A DNA stretch of 64,000 bases from Acephala macrosclerotiorum (GCA_014904845.1 MU119221.1:186001-250000), one strand, 5' to 3'; shown: positions 10,754 to 20,997, counted from the first letter of the stretch. Translations and numbers: made by a program. Notes: generated from the letters alone by a model not told the origin.

Positions 10754-12163
10754 ATGGATAGAGACGGGACTCAACCGACGAGTCAGAGAAGAATTGACCG
10801 CAGATCCGACGGAAGATTTGACCTCAATACACGTCTCTCTATGGTTGACCTTAACCATACCAATCAATCCTCTAGCAATCAAATCGTCCAAACAATGCCC
10901 GAGACCACACCGCCATACTCACGGCGGACTGTTCCTGCTAGTGAGGTCGATTTCCAAGGCTCAGATGCGAAGAAAGAATCAGATTTCGTGCGGATCCTTA
11001 GGGAGGAGAAAGATACCCAAGATCTCAAATATACCGGCAAACCTTCCGCGACAGCTACCAAAGTGTACACAATATCCTACCTCATTCTTTTCGCGATATT
11101 AGGAACCCTGGCTCGCCTTGGTCTACAGGCCTTGACCTTTTTCCCAGGTGCTCCTATCGTCTTCTCGGAGCTCTGGGCAAATTTTGCTGGGACGGTCGTG
11201 ATGGGCTTCCTGATGGAAGACAGGAAACTTTTCCTCGAGGAATGGGGGACTCCAGTATATGCCAATGAGCGCCTGAGAGCAAGGCATTATCCGGAAGACG
11301 AAACTCGCTCTGTGGATTTGGCGGCAGCGAAAAAGGCACATGGCGCTACAAAGAAGACAATACCACTATATATTGGCCTTGCGACAGGATTCTGTGGCTC
11401 TTTCACCTCCTTCTCGTCTTTCATTCGAGACACCTTCCTAGCTCTATCCAATGACCTCCCGACACCTCTCGGTCACCCAACCGACCTGGGTGCGAACGGC
11501 ACCGGGCTAACCACAATTTCGACGACAGTACCTCGGAATGCTGCATTCTCGATCCTCGCGGTTTTGGCAGTCTTGGTTATTACCCTCAGTCTTTGTGTTA
11601 GAGGGCTATACCTTGGGATCCAGATGGCTGAGTTCCTCGACCCATATACCCCATCTCTATCGTTTACCTTCACTAGACAATTCCTAGATCGCTTTGTCGT
11701 CATCCTGGCGCTTGGGGTTTGGGCCACTGTCACAGTACTGGCCATATTCCCACCCAATCCAGATTGGCGTGGCATTGCGCTATTTGCTCTCGTCTTCGCC
11801 CCCCTGGGTTGCCTCACTCGTTTCTACGCATCAATGTACCTCAATCCCTACTTCCCACAGTTCCCTCTCGGTACATTCTTTGTGAATATTTTGGGGACAG
11901 CAATCCTGGGGATGGCGTTCGATTTTCAACACAGTGCGATAGCGAGTGTCATAAGCTGTCAGGTGTTCCAGGGTTTGATGGATGGTTTCTGTGGTTGCTT
12001 AACGACGATCAGTACGTGGGTTGTGGAGCTGACAACGATAAAGAAGGCAGCGGCTTACTCATATGGGAGTTTGAGTGTCGCGGTGGCATTAACCCTTCTC
12101 ATTGCGATCATGGGGACATTTAGATGGACCGTGGGATTCGCTACACTGAAGTGTGTACATTAG
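10754..12163 (+). CDS. CrcB/FEX fluoride exporter
   Basis: Single-exon 469-residue protein with two CrcB domains in tandem, the eukaryotic FEX arrangement. The first domain has ELWANFAGTVVMGFLMED and GFCGSFTSFSSF; the second has GTFFVNILGTAILGM and GFCGCLTTISTWVVE. These match the Asn-containing helix and the Phe/Thr/Ser polar-track helix lining the fluoride pathway. A linker helix separates the domains. A cytosolic N-terminal extension of about 105 residues precedes helix 1 (yeast Fex1 is about 375 residues in all). The start is the first in-frame ATG (MDRDGTQP). Fex proteins export F- passively and protect against environmental fluoride. The divergent neighbour is an FNT anion channel. Confidence 0.92.
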   Translation: MDRDGTQPTSQRRIDRRSDGRFDLNTRLSMVDLNHTNQSSSNQIVQTMPETTPPYSRRTVPASEVDFQGSDAKKESDFVRILREEKDTQDLKYTGKPSATATKVYTISYLILFAILGTLARLGLQALTFFPGAPIVFSELWANFAGTVVMGFLMEDRKLFLEEWGTPVYANERLRARHYPEDETRSVDLAAAKKAHGATKKTIPLYIGLATGFCGSFTSFSSFIRDTFLALSNDLPTPLGHPTDLGANGTGLTTISTTVPRNAAFSILAVLAVLVITLSLCVRGLYLGIQMAEFLDPYTPSLSFTFTRQFLDRFVVILALGVWATVTVLAIFPPNPDWRGIALFALVFAPLGCLTRFYASMYLNPYFPQFPLGTFFVNILGTAILGMAFDFQHSAIASVISCQVFQGLMDGFCGCLTTISTWVVELTTIKKAAAYSYGSLSVAVALTLLIAIMGTFRWTVGFATLKCVH

Positions 12164-12529
12164 ATACTTGGCGCTCGGATATACTTTGTAATAATTTAGT
12201 GTTCACGGTTTGGACATGTATATTTCGAGACTCTGGTCCCATCACCGGATCTGACTAGCGACTTCGGCACCTGCTGGTCCTCAGCGGAGTCGATACAGGC
12301 AAGTGCTTTCCTGAGGTAATCGCTGAGGTATGTAGCGTGCTCGTGGATGTCGTTGGGCCATGCTGCCACTTGAGGCCACGGTATCGTCATAGCGCCTATG
12401 TCACACCGGGCGATGCGCATAAGCTCAGGCTTCTCAATTAGCCAAAAGGAGGGCTGCTAGATGTTGCAGCCTTTCTTTCTCAAAATGATTGTATCAGATT
12501 AAGCAAACCTCCTCGAGAACTACTCAATA
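12164..12529. other. Short intergenic stretch, no gene seen
   Basis: Spacer between the convergent fluoride exporter and the dienelactone hydrolase remnant. The 74-codon minus-strand open frame at 12196-12420 shows no homology that I can recognise. Confidence 0.45.
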
Positions 12530-13318
12530 GCCTGCACCTCCGCCTTCTCCGCACATTCCATCTGCATTCGGATTCGTCCTGATCACGAACCCATGCCTCA
12601 CGCCAGGCATAATATGAACCTTCGCCTCTAAGATCTCCCTCATCTGCAAAATATATAGCCTTTCATCGCCTTATCCCCATTACCGATCGCTACACACAGC
12701 GGGATATTCACAGCCTCGATATATTTCGGTACAGTTGCCATCGATAATGCGCTATGAATCCGCAATCGATCATGGGCTCGAGCGTAGAGGACGATGATTG
12801 TGATTCGTGGCGATGCTCGCGCGAGGACGGCGTCTCGTGTAAGCACCGTGTAGAGACCACCCCAGCAGAAGCTCGTAGCGCCGATTTCAAGGTCTTTGGT
12901 GGGGCGGAGGGCTTAGAAAAAGTTGAAGATTCGTGGCTTGACGACGGAGGCGCGGTTCTTGATGAAGAATGGGATGAGGCCAGCCATGGCTTTGAGGATA
13001 TAGAAGGGCTTGTAGAAGGTGGCTGCCAACTTGGGGGCTGGCCTTTGATTTTGCGCACTAATTCCGTAAATGCGACGGGCATGTTGATAGGTAGACTAGG
13101 AACCCTCTTTTTGCATGGTGATCTGACAGTATTCTGTTACTGGCAAAGCCCCAGCCAAAAGCATGAGGAATCATGACGACGACGACACCCTTTGGCGTAA
13201 CACCATCCCCTGGCTGTGCTACATAGGTCGGCAGATCATGGATCGTGGTTACGGTACCAGTTGAGTTTTCAACGTGGACAATGCCACTGAAACAATCTTT
13301 ACACGGTCCTCGAGACAT
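12530..13318 (-). pseudogene. Dienelactone hydrolase family pseudogene
   Basis: Recognisable pieces of a dienelactone hydrolase lie in order but in different frames. The N-terminus is MSRGPCKDCFSG...GTVTTIHDLPTYVAQP (from 13318) through HAFGWGFASNRILSDHHAKRGFLVYL. MPVAFTELVRKIKGQPPSWQ follows in a second frame. FYKPFYILKAMAGLIPF then appears in a third frame and meets an in-frame TAA after RIFNFF. Next come the nucleophile region ATSFCWGGLYTV, NIPLCVAIGNGDKAMK, and the His region IMPGVRHGFVIRTNP. At least three frameshifts, one stop and a missing piece after VYL cannot be explained by introns. The intact family hydrolyses lactones or esters with a Cys-Asp-His triad. The gene appears to have died recently, because the pieces are still clear. 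Confidence 0.8.
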
Positions 13319-13830
13319 CCTGGTAGCTTGTATAAGCTCAATTGACAACGGTAGATAGATATATTCAAGATGATCAACTGATGGTATAAAGATTCATCGT
13401 CGTTTATAAGGGTGGATGCCGGACCATAGCTGGCGAGGTGTTGCTAGAGCATCTCTAAAAGCTACTTTATGCAGTATGTCTCTCGTGATTCGGGTGCAAG
13501 ACTTAGTGGATTGGTGGAAGGGGTAGCGAGAGAGGTGTCTTGGTCACGGAGAAGATATGTCGTGCCCCGTGACGACTTTAAGGCCCCAACCAGGCACCAG
13601 GTTCGAGACTGTTCTCTGCGGCTAGCGGACCGTTCCGCACCCTAAGCCTTTTTGCCATTTACCAGGTCGAACACCTTCTCTATCCCATCGGAGTCCCACC
13701 AGTCAACCTCACAAGGCTTCTTAGATAAGAAGGGCAGATGTTAGCCTTATCTCCATCGCAGAGAGTATGTGCGTCTCCCGTCGTCGACATGCCACGCCAG
13801 CAATTCAAGAACGGATCGCTTCAGCCAGTG
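13319..13830. other. Intergenic, no gene seen
   Basis: Ordinary composition without coding signal. It leads into the repeat island. Confidence 0.45.
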
Positions 13831-13838
13831 GTGCAACC

Positions 13839-14369
13839 CGGAATGTTTAAGGACAGCGGAGGCTGTGCAGCCCCCGCTGGGACTAGAGCAAGGCGGTGAA
13901 GGATAATTTCGATCCATGATCTATTGCACTCTTCCTTCTTATCATATCATATCAAGGCTGGGTGGCCTTGAAGTGCCCTAAATATTAGGAATTCAAACGT
14001 TAAAAAGATAGAGTTAACACGTAATATAAAGTATTAAATTATAATTTTTTTTTCTTGTTATTTCAAGTAGAGTTAAATGCTTTTTCGGTTTAAAAACTTT
14101 AAGACATTAAGCGATAAATTTGAGGTTTAAAAGTAAAGATATACTTTTTTAAGTGCGCACGTAATAAACTCTATTATTATTTGAAGTAAAGAACTTAGTT
14201 TTTAAAATATTACTTGTATTATTAAAACTGTAATTTCTTTCTATGAGGATTATATTTTATTTGCAGCTTTAAAAAGAGCATTTTGTTATATTAAAGTCGA
14301 GATCGGGTGGATTCTGCCATTTTAGTCCCAGCGGAAGTTGTGCAGCCCCCGCTGTTTTTAAACATTCCA
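13839..14369. repeat. MITE-like element 1: 49-bp inverted ends, AT-rich interior
   Basis: The left end 13839-13887 (CGGAATGTTTAAGGACAGCG...) and right end 14321-14369 are inverted copies over 49 bp. The roughly ten differences are all transitions. Candidate 8-bp target duplications flank it: gtgcaacc at 13831-13838 and gtgcaatc at 14370-14377, differing by one C/T transition. The interior (about 13960-14290) is strongly AT-rich and codes for nothing. Size (531 bp), target-site length and transition-only decay suggest a non-autonomous hAT-like element hit by RIP. The superfamily is inferred from target-site length only. Confidence 0.72.
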
Positions 14370-14419
14370 GTGCAATCGAGTCTTTGGTCGCCTCAACAGC
14401 AGCCGACGACACTATGGCG

Positions 14420-14671
14420 GCTCTACGGGGAAGGAAAAAGTGGCGGATTTTGGCTCGTGCGCCAACACCAAACTCACACTTCTCAAACGCGATTATTTAT
14501 TCTTTGAACAGGCAGGAACCCATAAAAAGTGGACTGATTGATGCGCAACATATGATTAATTAATTAGAAAACCTTCGAAGTTTTTTCAATAGAAAAAGGT
14601 TGAGTAATCGCGGTTGAAGTGTGAACCCCAGGATGGTGCCAAAATCGGCCACTTTTTTCTTCCCCGTAGAG
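14420..14671. repeat. Inverted-repeat element 2 (hairpin-like)
   Basis: The left arm (about 14420-14505) and right arm (about 14590-14671) are imperfect inverted copies sharing CTCTACGGGGAAG, AAAAAGTGGC and GATTTTGGC, then a CACACTTC...CGCGATTA block. The spacer is about 85 bp and contains an AACCTTCGAAGTTTT palindrome. There is no coding content. It abuts element 3. Confidence 0.65.
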
Positions 14672-14679
14672 GGCGGACA

Positions 14680-15292
14680 GGAGCCCTTACACAGGTACCC
14701 CGACTTGCTTACACAAGCACGAGTGCTTTTGTAAACTCGAGACGTTTTAATCGAGGCGCTTTAATTAGCTCTTTACACAGGCACTCTTAATAAGCGACAC
14801 TCAATCCCCGAAGACCGACTTACTAACGCTTCTCAAATAGGAAATTATAAAGTTAGATCTTATTATTTAAATTTTAATACTTATGTAAATAAAAATTATA
14901 TTATATTAAATTAATAAAAACTAGTAAAAATTAAACGTATATATTATTATAATTAAAAAAATTTAATTTTGAAATTAATTTTAATAATTTTTAAATTATA
15001 AAAATAATTAATTCGAAATTTATTTCTTATTTTATTATTTAACTCTCGACGTAATAATTTATTTTTATTTTTAATAAGAGACCGCATAAAGCTTAATTTA
15101 AATCGGTTTTTTGAGTACTTGCATTTAAGTCTCGCTTATTGGAGGTGCCTATGTAAGACTAAATCGAAGTGTCGCTTATTGAGGGTGCCTGTATAAAAAG
15201 CTAATTAAAGCGTCTCGATTAAAATGTTTCGGGCCTACAAAGGCACCCGTGCCTGCGTAGGCAAGTCGGGGTGCCTGTGTAGAGGCTCCTAT
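14680..15292. repeat. MITE-like element 3: about 125-bp terminal inverted repeats
   Basis: Left end GGAGCCCTTACACAGG (from 14680) and right end CCTGTGTAGAGGCTCC (to about 15290) open long imperfect inverted repeats. They share GCAAGTCGGGGT, TCTCGATTAAAA and AGCTAATTAAAG blocks, and most differences are transitions. The interior at 14830-15110 is very AT-rich. GGCGGACA occurs immediately outside both ends (14672-14679 and 15293-15300) and is a candidate 8- or 9-bp target duplication; long inverted ends of this kind suggest a Mutator-like or hAT-like non-autonomous element. There is no transposase frame. Confidence 0.7.
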
Positions 15293-15442
15293 GGCGGACA
15301 CAGGCTCCCCAGTGGCCTTGCCTTCACGCTCGATGTGTCGAAAGTCAGGGGTCGATGCTCCCACTCTTTAAATGATGATCGGCGGGACATCATAAAGGAG
15401 GGCATTCGCACTGTAAAATAAGGCTTCAACGAATTCAATTAA

Positions 15443-15811
15443 TCACTCATAGGTACCTTCGTTTGACACGATGTCCGTTCCCAAGATGCTCTCCGATCCC
15501 CATCGATGCGTTACTGATACATCAGCGTAGAATTTGCCCGTCGCACCGCCGATTGAGATATTGCAAGGCACGTCTGTGGCGATTTCGGGGACATCTGTGG
15601 GCGGCAGATTCTGCGGGGATATAGGGCTTTCATCCATTGCCTCTACAAATCTACAGATATCAAACACTGTAGCAGAAGAGCCAACCCTATCGACATTACA
15701 AGTATATTCTCCTAGCACAAGCCGACGACCGTCACAGCACGGGACTACACCAACCGCCTTTTCGACCGATAACCAACATTCCCTTTCTAAGCCTTCAATA
15801 TCAAGTCACAT
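15443..15811 (-). pseudogene. Orphan open-frame fragment of unknown family
   Basis: About 122 codons are open on the minus strand after a TGA near 15812, with no ATG in good position. The composition looks coding (ERECWLSVEKAVGVVPCCDG, VFDICRFVEAMDES, ISIGGATGKFYADVSV, HRWGSESILGTDIVSNEG). It may be an internal exon or the remains of a gene broken in the repeat island. I do not recognise the family. Confidence 0.3.
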
Positions 15812-16479
15812 CGCAGGTAAGATTTTGCCTACAAAGTATGTGTCCTGAAACGTCGAGGACCTGGTTGTTTTGATAGCGAACATGATTTCGGAACTCATAC
15901 AAACCAATGACCAACTTCCCCCGAGGGGTGATGGCCTTAGCTGGTTTCATTCGAGGCTCGTGCTCTAGAATCGTCATTCGGATCGTGGCGGAATTGACAG
16001 TGCCCTAGAACCCCCAGGGATATCGGTTGCAGACTACCTCCAGAGACTCGCGAGGCATGCAACACTATCCCTACCATTATTATTGACGATGGTGTCCTAC
16101 ATCGATCGGTTGTGCTCTCACTATCCAGCATTTATCGTCTCCAGTCTCACGGTGCATCGATTCTTGATCACGGCGGCAACCGTAGCATCAAAGGCGTTGT
16201 CCAATAGCTTCTGGGCCAATTCAACTTATGCGCGTGTCGGCGACGTGAGCGTCAGAGCTGGTAAAGGTTGCAGAGAACAGTCTTGCCCGCATTATTGCAG
16301 TTGGTACAGTACATGCCCATGTCGCTCAAGGTTGTTATAGCCGGGATGCATTGCCTTCGCGAATGCATTTATCGCATCTGGTAACCTTCGCAAGTGTTGA
16401 ATGAGGGGTGGTATCCGAAGTTCGGTCGAAGTGACCTATATTTTCTTCTTGCTAAAATATTTTATCTTGTTTAAAGTTG
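15812..16479. other. Intergenic part of the repeat island, no gene seen
   Basis: Many stops in all frames, with no repeat that I could pair. A GTTATAGCCGGG near 16333 resembles the start of the inverted repeat at 16480. Confidence 0.4.
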
Positions 16480-17235
16480 TAATAGCCGGTTAACCTCCTT
16501 TGCTCGCTTCGCTCACAAGCGGGTATTCAGTCTGTCGGGTTTGTGATCATTCATATCGTATAAATCGTTTCGAATGGGTCGGTTATTGTCATGGATTCGA
16601 GGAGTCTGTTGTCGTAGTGGGTTTCGTTCTGTTGGTTCTCCTTGCTATCGTCGCAAGTAGTGTTGCACCTGCTCAAGAGTTTGTTCGTAGTATTGGTTTC
16701 CTGCTACTCGTGCTCGAATAGGCAGTCCCTTTTCAGGCGTTGCCGTCTTAGGCCGATCTACCTTGTGATAGATCGTAGTACCACGTCTGTCTTCAACTCC
16801 GATGAAGTCTTTGGCGATATTCTCAAGTCTTTAAGGTAAAGACTTCGAGGATACGTATATCTAGTCTCTATTCCGAGATACATTTGTTGAAGCTCTTGGT
16901 GTGTTTCTGAAGTTTCAAAAACTGTTCTCTCGTCCCCTCGGATTGATACTCTTTGAGCTCTTTGCGGGTTTGGTTGCCGAATAATGGGTGTTCCTTGTCT
17001 GAACTCCTGCCGCAAATTCAATCCAGAGTCTGATCTCTGTGGTCTGTTTGAGATACGTGTCTCTTGTGGCGAGAATACGCTTCGTTCTTGAATTTCTCAT
17101 ATGCTCTTCGTCTCTCGTCCAGAGGGTGTTTCGTAGACCAACAGCCTATCTTCTTGCAAACAAAGCCGGTTAACCTCCTTTGCTCGCTTCCGCCGACTGT
17201 GAGCGAAGCGAGCAAAGGAGACTAACCGGCTATTA
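16480..17235. mobile_element. TA-flanked inverted-repeat element carrying a copia Gag remnant
   Basis: 37-bp ends at 16480-16516 and 17199-17235 are inverted copies with two mismatches (TAATAGCCGGTTA... / ...TAACCGGCTATTA). A TA dinucleotide at each edge is compatible with a Tc1/mariner-type TA target. A third copy of the arm at 17165-17190 pairs with the right end to make a hairpin of about 66 bp. The interior reads best on the minus strand and includes a retrotransposon zinc-knuckle-like segment. The arms share the GCTCGCTTCGCTCAC palindromic core. Confidence 0.65.
16758..17215 (-). pseudogene. Ty1/copia-type Gag zinc-knuckle remnant
   Basis: Minus-strand translation at 17215-17018 contains GFVCKKIGCWSTKHPLDER followed by a basic RRAYEKFKNEAYSRHKR. 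This resembles the CxVCxxxGCWSTxH knuckle found in fungal copia polyproteins. A second frame at 17021-16758 continues as a polar stretch with no stop for 87 codons. No protease, integrase or reverse transcriptase is present. The piece is non-functional and probably carried along by, or interrupted by, the surrounding inverted-repeat element. Confidence 0.45.
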
Positions 17236-18755
17236 CTTACTAACACTAGCGCCAAGCGTTGTAATTGCAGTTCGCTTTCAGATTTCGGTATCTTTAACCT
17301 TCAAGTGAAGTAAAAAGGTGAGTCATAATTATGTCGTAGGCTTTCTTCTCGTTCCCAAGTATTTTGTCGTTTTGGTGCATGGTGGATGTGGCGTTTGCCT
17401 TGCCATTCATCATTGCCTAAAGTGGTTCTAGATAGCTAAATGTTGAGGTTGAGCTCGCGCTAAGCCGATCTCGTAGTCATAATATATGGAAAACAAAATA
17501 TGTATATTAGACGAATGGAAGGTGGCACCTATACCCATAGACGATGACAATCTGGTGAGGTTTCTAGCCTGACCTTGGAAGTCATTTCTCTGGGTTATAT
17601 AATGTTCTCGCTAGCTTGCTTGGACAGACGAAAACAATAGGAAATACTCAAGAAAACAGTCTATATCGGTTCCAAGACGTATTTTGCAATCCACAAACCA
17701 ATTGCGGGCACTCGTATGTGTAGCAACAATCCATCGTATTCGTAGCCGTCGGGAAATTTTTTTTTTTTTTTTGGATTTCAGGTACCAAGCACAATCACTA
17801 GGCAAACATACAACAAAAAGATACAAATCCACCCCAGATTAAGCAAAAACTCGAGGGATAGGTTGAATTGCAGAGTAAGCGAGCAAGACTCGAAGACAAG
17901 GTAAGACAGATATCGAGGTGGGTAGAAAAGCAAGAAGCGGAGTAGCTACCAAGACATCGCGCCTTCTCGAGACATGGACTCAATTCCGCCTCACTTGAGC
18001 TCGCGCCATTTTGCCAAATTCATTGATGCAGACAGGCTCAAAAGATGGCCGCGAAATCCTGGAAGCAACTGGAGCTCAGTTGGGGTGTACCCCTTTCCGA
18101 CTCGCTTCGCTAGATTCAGGGGGTGCAACCAATGCCAAGAAAAAGTGAAAATGAGTCATGCTCGCTCATTACAAACTATGCCATTTCCAGCCAATATGCA
18201 TGAAACCTGCAGAAGAGTTGTCGGTGACAAGACGGGACGGACTGCTGATCCCACCGAGTAGAGGGGAGGCGGTCTTGCGAGAAAGCAGTGATGAATTTCG
18301 AATCATGGCTGGAAATGTCGGAAGCACGGCAAGAATGAAATCTCTGGCCTTTTTTTTGGGGGGGGAAGGGGGTGGTTCGGAGATGCAGGCTTACAGAGAC
18401 AAGGAACTCGAATCATTGTGAGGACGGTAGTGAGAGGCAGGGAATTCGAATCATCGTGAGAAACGAAGTAAGAGAGTATGTGCACGAGGTGAAGAAATTA
18501 AGTAGCGCAGTATATATTCAAGTAGATAGAAGTAGATACAATGAAGCAAATCAAACTCCCAACTCCTTCCAAACACCAAAAAAAGACTCAGAAGACATGT
18601 AAGAACATCTCATCTTCCCAAACTCCACCAGCAGAGCATATGAAGAAACCCAATTTTGCCGATCATAAACTCTATGATGACCGCAACCGACATCGTCTGA
18701 CACAAGCTCTCTCCTCTCTCTAACCACCAACCCCCTCTCCATCTTAAATACCAAG
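17236..18755. other. Intergenic, no gene seen
   Basis: About 1.5 kb with a T15 tract near 17757-17771 and a T/G-homopolymer run near 18350-18362. Short open frames at 17974-18261 and 18541-18723 lack coding features. It includes the likely 3' untranslated region of the minus-strand bZIP gene. Confidence 0.45.
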
Positions 18756-19631
18756 CTAACTCTTCCCCTCATCCGACTTCCCATTCCCATGCCCAGACCC
18801 AACCAACCTTCTCAAAACCTCGACTTCAGCTTCTAATCTCGCTACCTTGAGTTTCAGCTCATCTCGCTCAGTCTCGGTTTCCTTCAATGCGGATTCCAGG
18901 CCGGACATCTGGTCAACGCGTTTCTGACGATAGCGTCTGGCGGCTAGGGTGTTGAGCGTGCGTTTCTTGACTTTAGATGAGTTGTCTCCTGAGGGAGGTG
19001 AGACGCGGTTGATTGGAGATTTGGATGAGGAGTGAGCTTTGGGAGTGGCGGGGTCGAAGGCAAGGATGTCTTCTTCGAGTGAACGACTCTGGGGAGAGTC
19101 GTTCGACAAAGAAGATACCTCTGATCGGGAGTTTGATGCTGATGGCTGGCTGATGCCTGGATTGGGAGTTGAACTAAGATGGTTGTTGACGAAAAGCTGA
19201 GAGTTCATGAAAGAGGAGTTCCCCATTGTTCCCTGGGACATGATGTCCCCAAACACATTCTCGTTCGGTTCTGGGAACCAGTTATTCAGATTTGGTGTAG
19301 GATTTCCCATCCAATTGGTATTTTGGTCAAACGGTGGAAGAGCTTCAGAGGGCATACACAGCTGATCGAATGGTAGCGACGAGTCCAGAAATGGAGAGCA
19401 ATCCGCTGGCAAATTGAGTAAGGGATCTTGTTGCAATCCAAAAGAAGTGTAGTCTTGATGATAAAACTCAGAGAACAATAGATCCTGACCATGGAGGCTT
19501 GAAGATATCAGATTGGCTTGGTGCGATGAAGAAGATGTCGAGTTGGCGGCTTGCAGCGGCTGCTGAACATCCTGCTGCTGGCATGATGAAATTGGTTGTG
19601 CTACGGGCCAATCGACCCGTATATAACTGCC
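18756..19631 (-). CDS. bZIP transcription factor, GCN4/CPC1-like basic region; start unresolved
   Basis: The C-terminal part has a classic bZIP. The basic region KKRTLNTLAARRYRQKRVDQ carries the N-x7-R core, and a leucine zipper follows (LESALKETETERDELKLKVARLEAEVEVLRRLVG in heptads). It lies at the extreme C-terminus, as in Gcn4/CPC1. The upstream 190 residues are Ser/Pro/Asn-rich with acidic patches (SLEEDILAFDP), suggesting an activation domain. The frame stays open from 19631 down but has no ATG before MPSEAL, so the true start must be in a spliced upstream exon. A gtgagt donor near 19789 and ORFs in the same frame at 19632-19919 are candidates. The predicted role is a nuclear DNA-binding regulator; the regulon is unknown. 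Confidence 0.78.
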   Translation of the reverse strand, partial: GSYIRVDWPVAQPISSCQQQDVQQPLQAANSTSSSSHQANLISSSLHGQDLLFSEFYHQDYTSFGLQQDPLLNLPADCSPFLDSSLPFDQLCMPSEALPPFDQNTNWMGNPTPNLNNWFPEPNENVFGDIMSQGTMGNSSFMNSQLFVNNHLSSTPNPGISQPSASNSRSEVSSLSNDSPQSRSLEEDILAFDPATPKAHSSSKSPINRVSPPSGDNSSKVKKRTLNTLAARRYRQKRVDQMSGLESALKETETERDELKLKVARLEAEVEVLRRLVGSGHGNGKSDEGKS

Positions 19632-19956
19632 TCAAAGACTCGAAGTGAAGACGAACTGCAACTGCAGTTGAAGAGGTTGTTGGCCTGAGAAAAAGGAGGG
19701 AACGGGAGTTCTGCTTTTTATGCTCGATGTTGGAGGTTGGGGCGGAGCCGAAAATCCAAGCTTCATGCAAGAATGACTCACGCTCGGCCTAGACGAGATG
19801 TGGAAAGCAGACCGCTGCAACTTGACGTAATACGATTGAAGCCGAGAGGAGAGTTGAAACTGGAGTAATCGAACTTCAGCAATTCCTGGAAAGCGTTTGT
19901 CCCAAGGCAAAATGAGCATTACCTTGTCCGCTAACCAAGATGCGAGGAAAGAGATA

Positions 19957-19968
19957 TATCACGTGATA
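19957..19968. promoter_or_regulatory. CACGTG palindrome upstream of the bZIP gene
   Basis: TATCACGTGATA is a perfect 12-bp palindrome with a bHLH/bZIP E-box core. A second CACGTG lies at 20108-20113. Their use as binding sites is inferred. Confidence 0.4.
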
Positions 19969-20720
19969 AACCTCTATAAAAGTTTGACTTCCTTGCTTAT
20001 CACATCGGTCCTGACCGACAGACTGGTGGTTTCAAATTTTTGGAAATTTTTAAACTGATAATTGAGAAACTCTGCTTGAGGATGTAGTCAAGTTCTTTTG
20101 GGGTTATCACGTGCTAGAGGACTGAAAACAGGCGTTTAACTTTCTTCAAAATTTCAAAAACTTCTCATCTTTCATCAACTCAACTGTAGCTGGAAAGCAA
20201 ACCATGTCAATAAGATATTTCAGGTTGGTACGACGCGATCTCTCAATCTGTTTCAATGCTGCACGGCACCTGCTGTCGTTTACTTTTCGGCATTCTTCTC
20301 CTACAAACATGTAGCAAGTGCTTTAGAACAAGAGGAAGTTGCAGTTGCAAACTGAAACTTCTCAAAATCAGTAAGACAATTTACTTGCTCTGATGAAAAA
20401 ATAGAAAAGAGAGAGAGAGAGAGCTGAAGATATGCTTCTTTTTTTTGCGCTTGCCCTACACACGCGTTGACTTTTTTCAACTTCAGTATTCGCGCCCTTG
20501 ATGATATCAATATTTTAGAACGCCAAACGAATGTCAGGAATGTATTTCCAAGGGGGTTTTCATTGGTTTGGACCTTCTCTTAAAACATGTGGACCGAGGT
20601 CGGGGTGGAAGGTTTTTAGTGCTGCTAAAGCGAGAGCCAATCACGACTGTACATTTCTCTTGCTTGGAGTGGTGAGTTTCTGGATTTCCAACACCAAAAA
20701 GTGGGCCCCAGCGAATCAGG

Positions 20721-20767
20721 TATAGCCTTTTCTGGAGGCCACCGGCCTCCAATGCCCTTTGGCTATA
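20721..20767. repeat. Nested 47-bp palindrome
   Basis: TATAGCC (20721-20727) pairs with GGCTATA (20761-20767). Inside, GGAGGCC (20734-20740) pairs with GGCCTCC (20744-20750) around a 3-base loop. Confidence 0.6.
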
Positions 20768-20997
20768 GGAAAATGACCGCAGCTATACGAAGGCAGGGCA
20801 TAGAGAGCCTACAGGCAAAAGGCTTGGCTACCTGTGCATAGGATCGTCCCGACAAGTATTCTAGCATACGCAGCCCTGTGAGTCTCTGAGATTCCAGGGA
20901 GTTCAAATGCTGAACCAATATCGAAGAGAAACAGCTGCACGTTTGCGTCGGAGCAGACCCGATCCCTTGGTCTATAAGCATTTTTTAATTCCCTGCA

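Larger units (their letters stand above)
19632..20997. other. bZIP upstream region and intergenic DNA
   Basis: Contains the probable 5' exon or leader of the bZIP gene (to about 19920). It also has the 12-bp palindrome TATCACGTGATA at 19957-19968, another CACGTG at 20108-20113 and a (GA)n run near 20408-20424. A nested 47-bp palindrome spans 20721-20767. No separate gene is supported. Confidence 0.5.
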
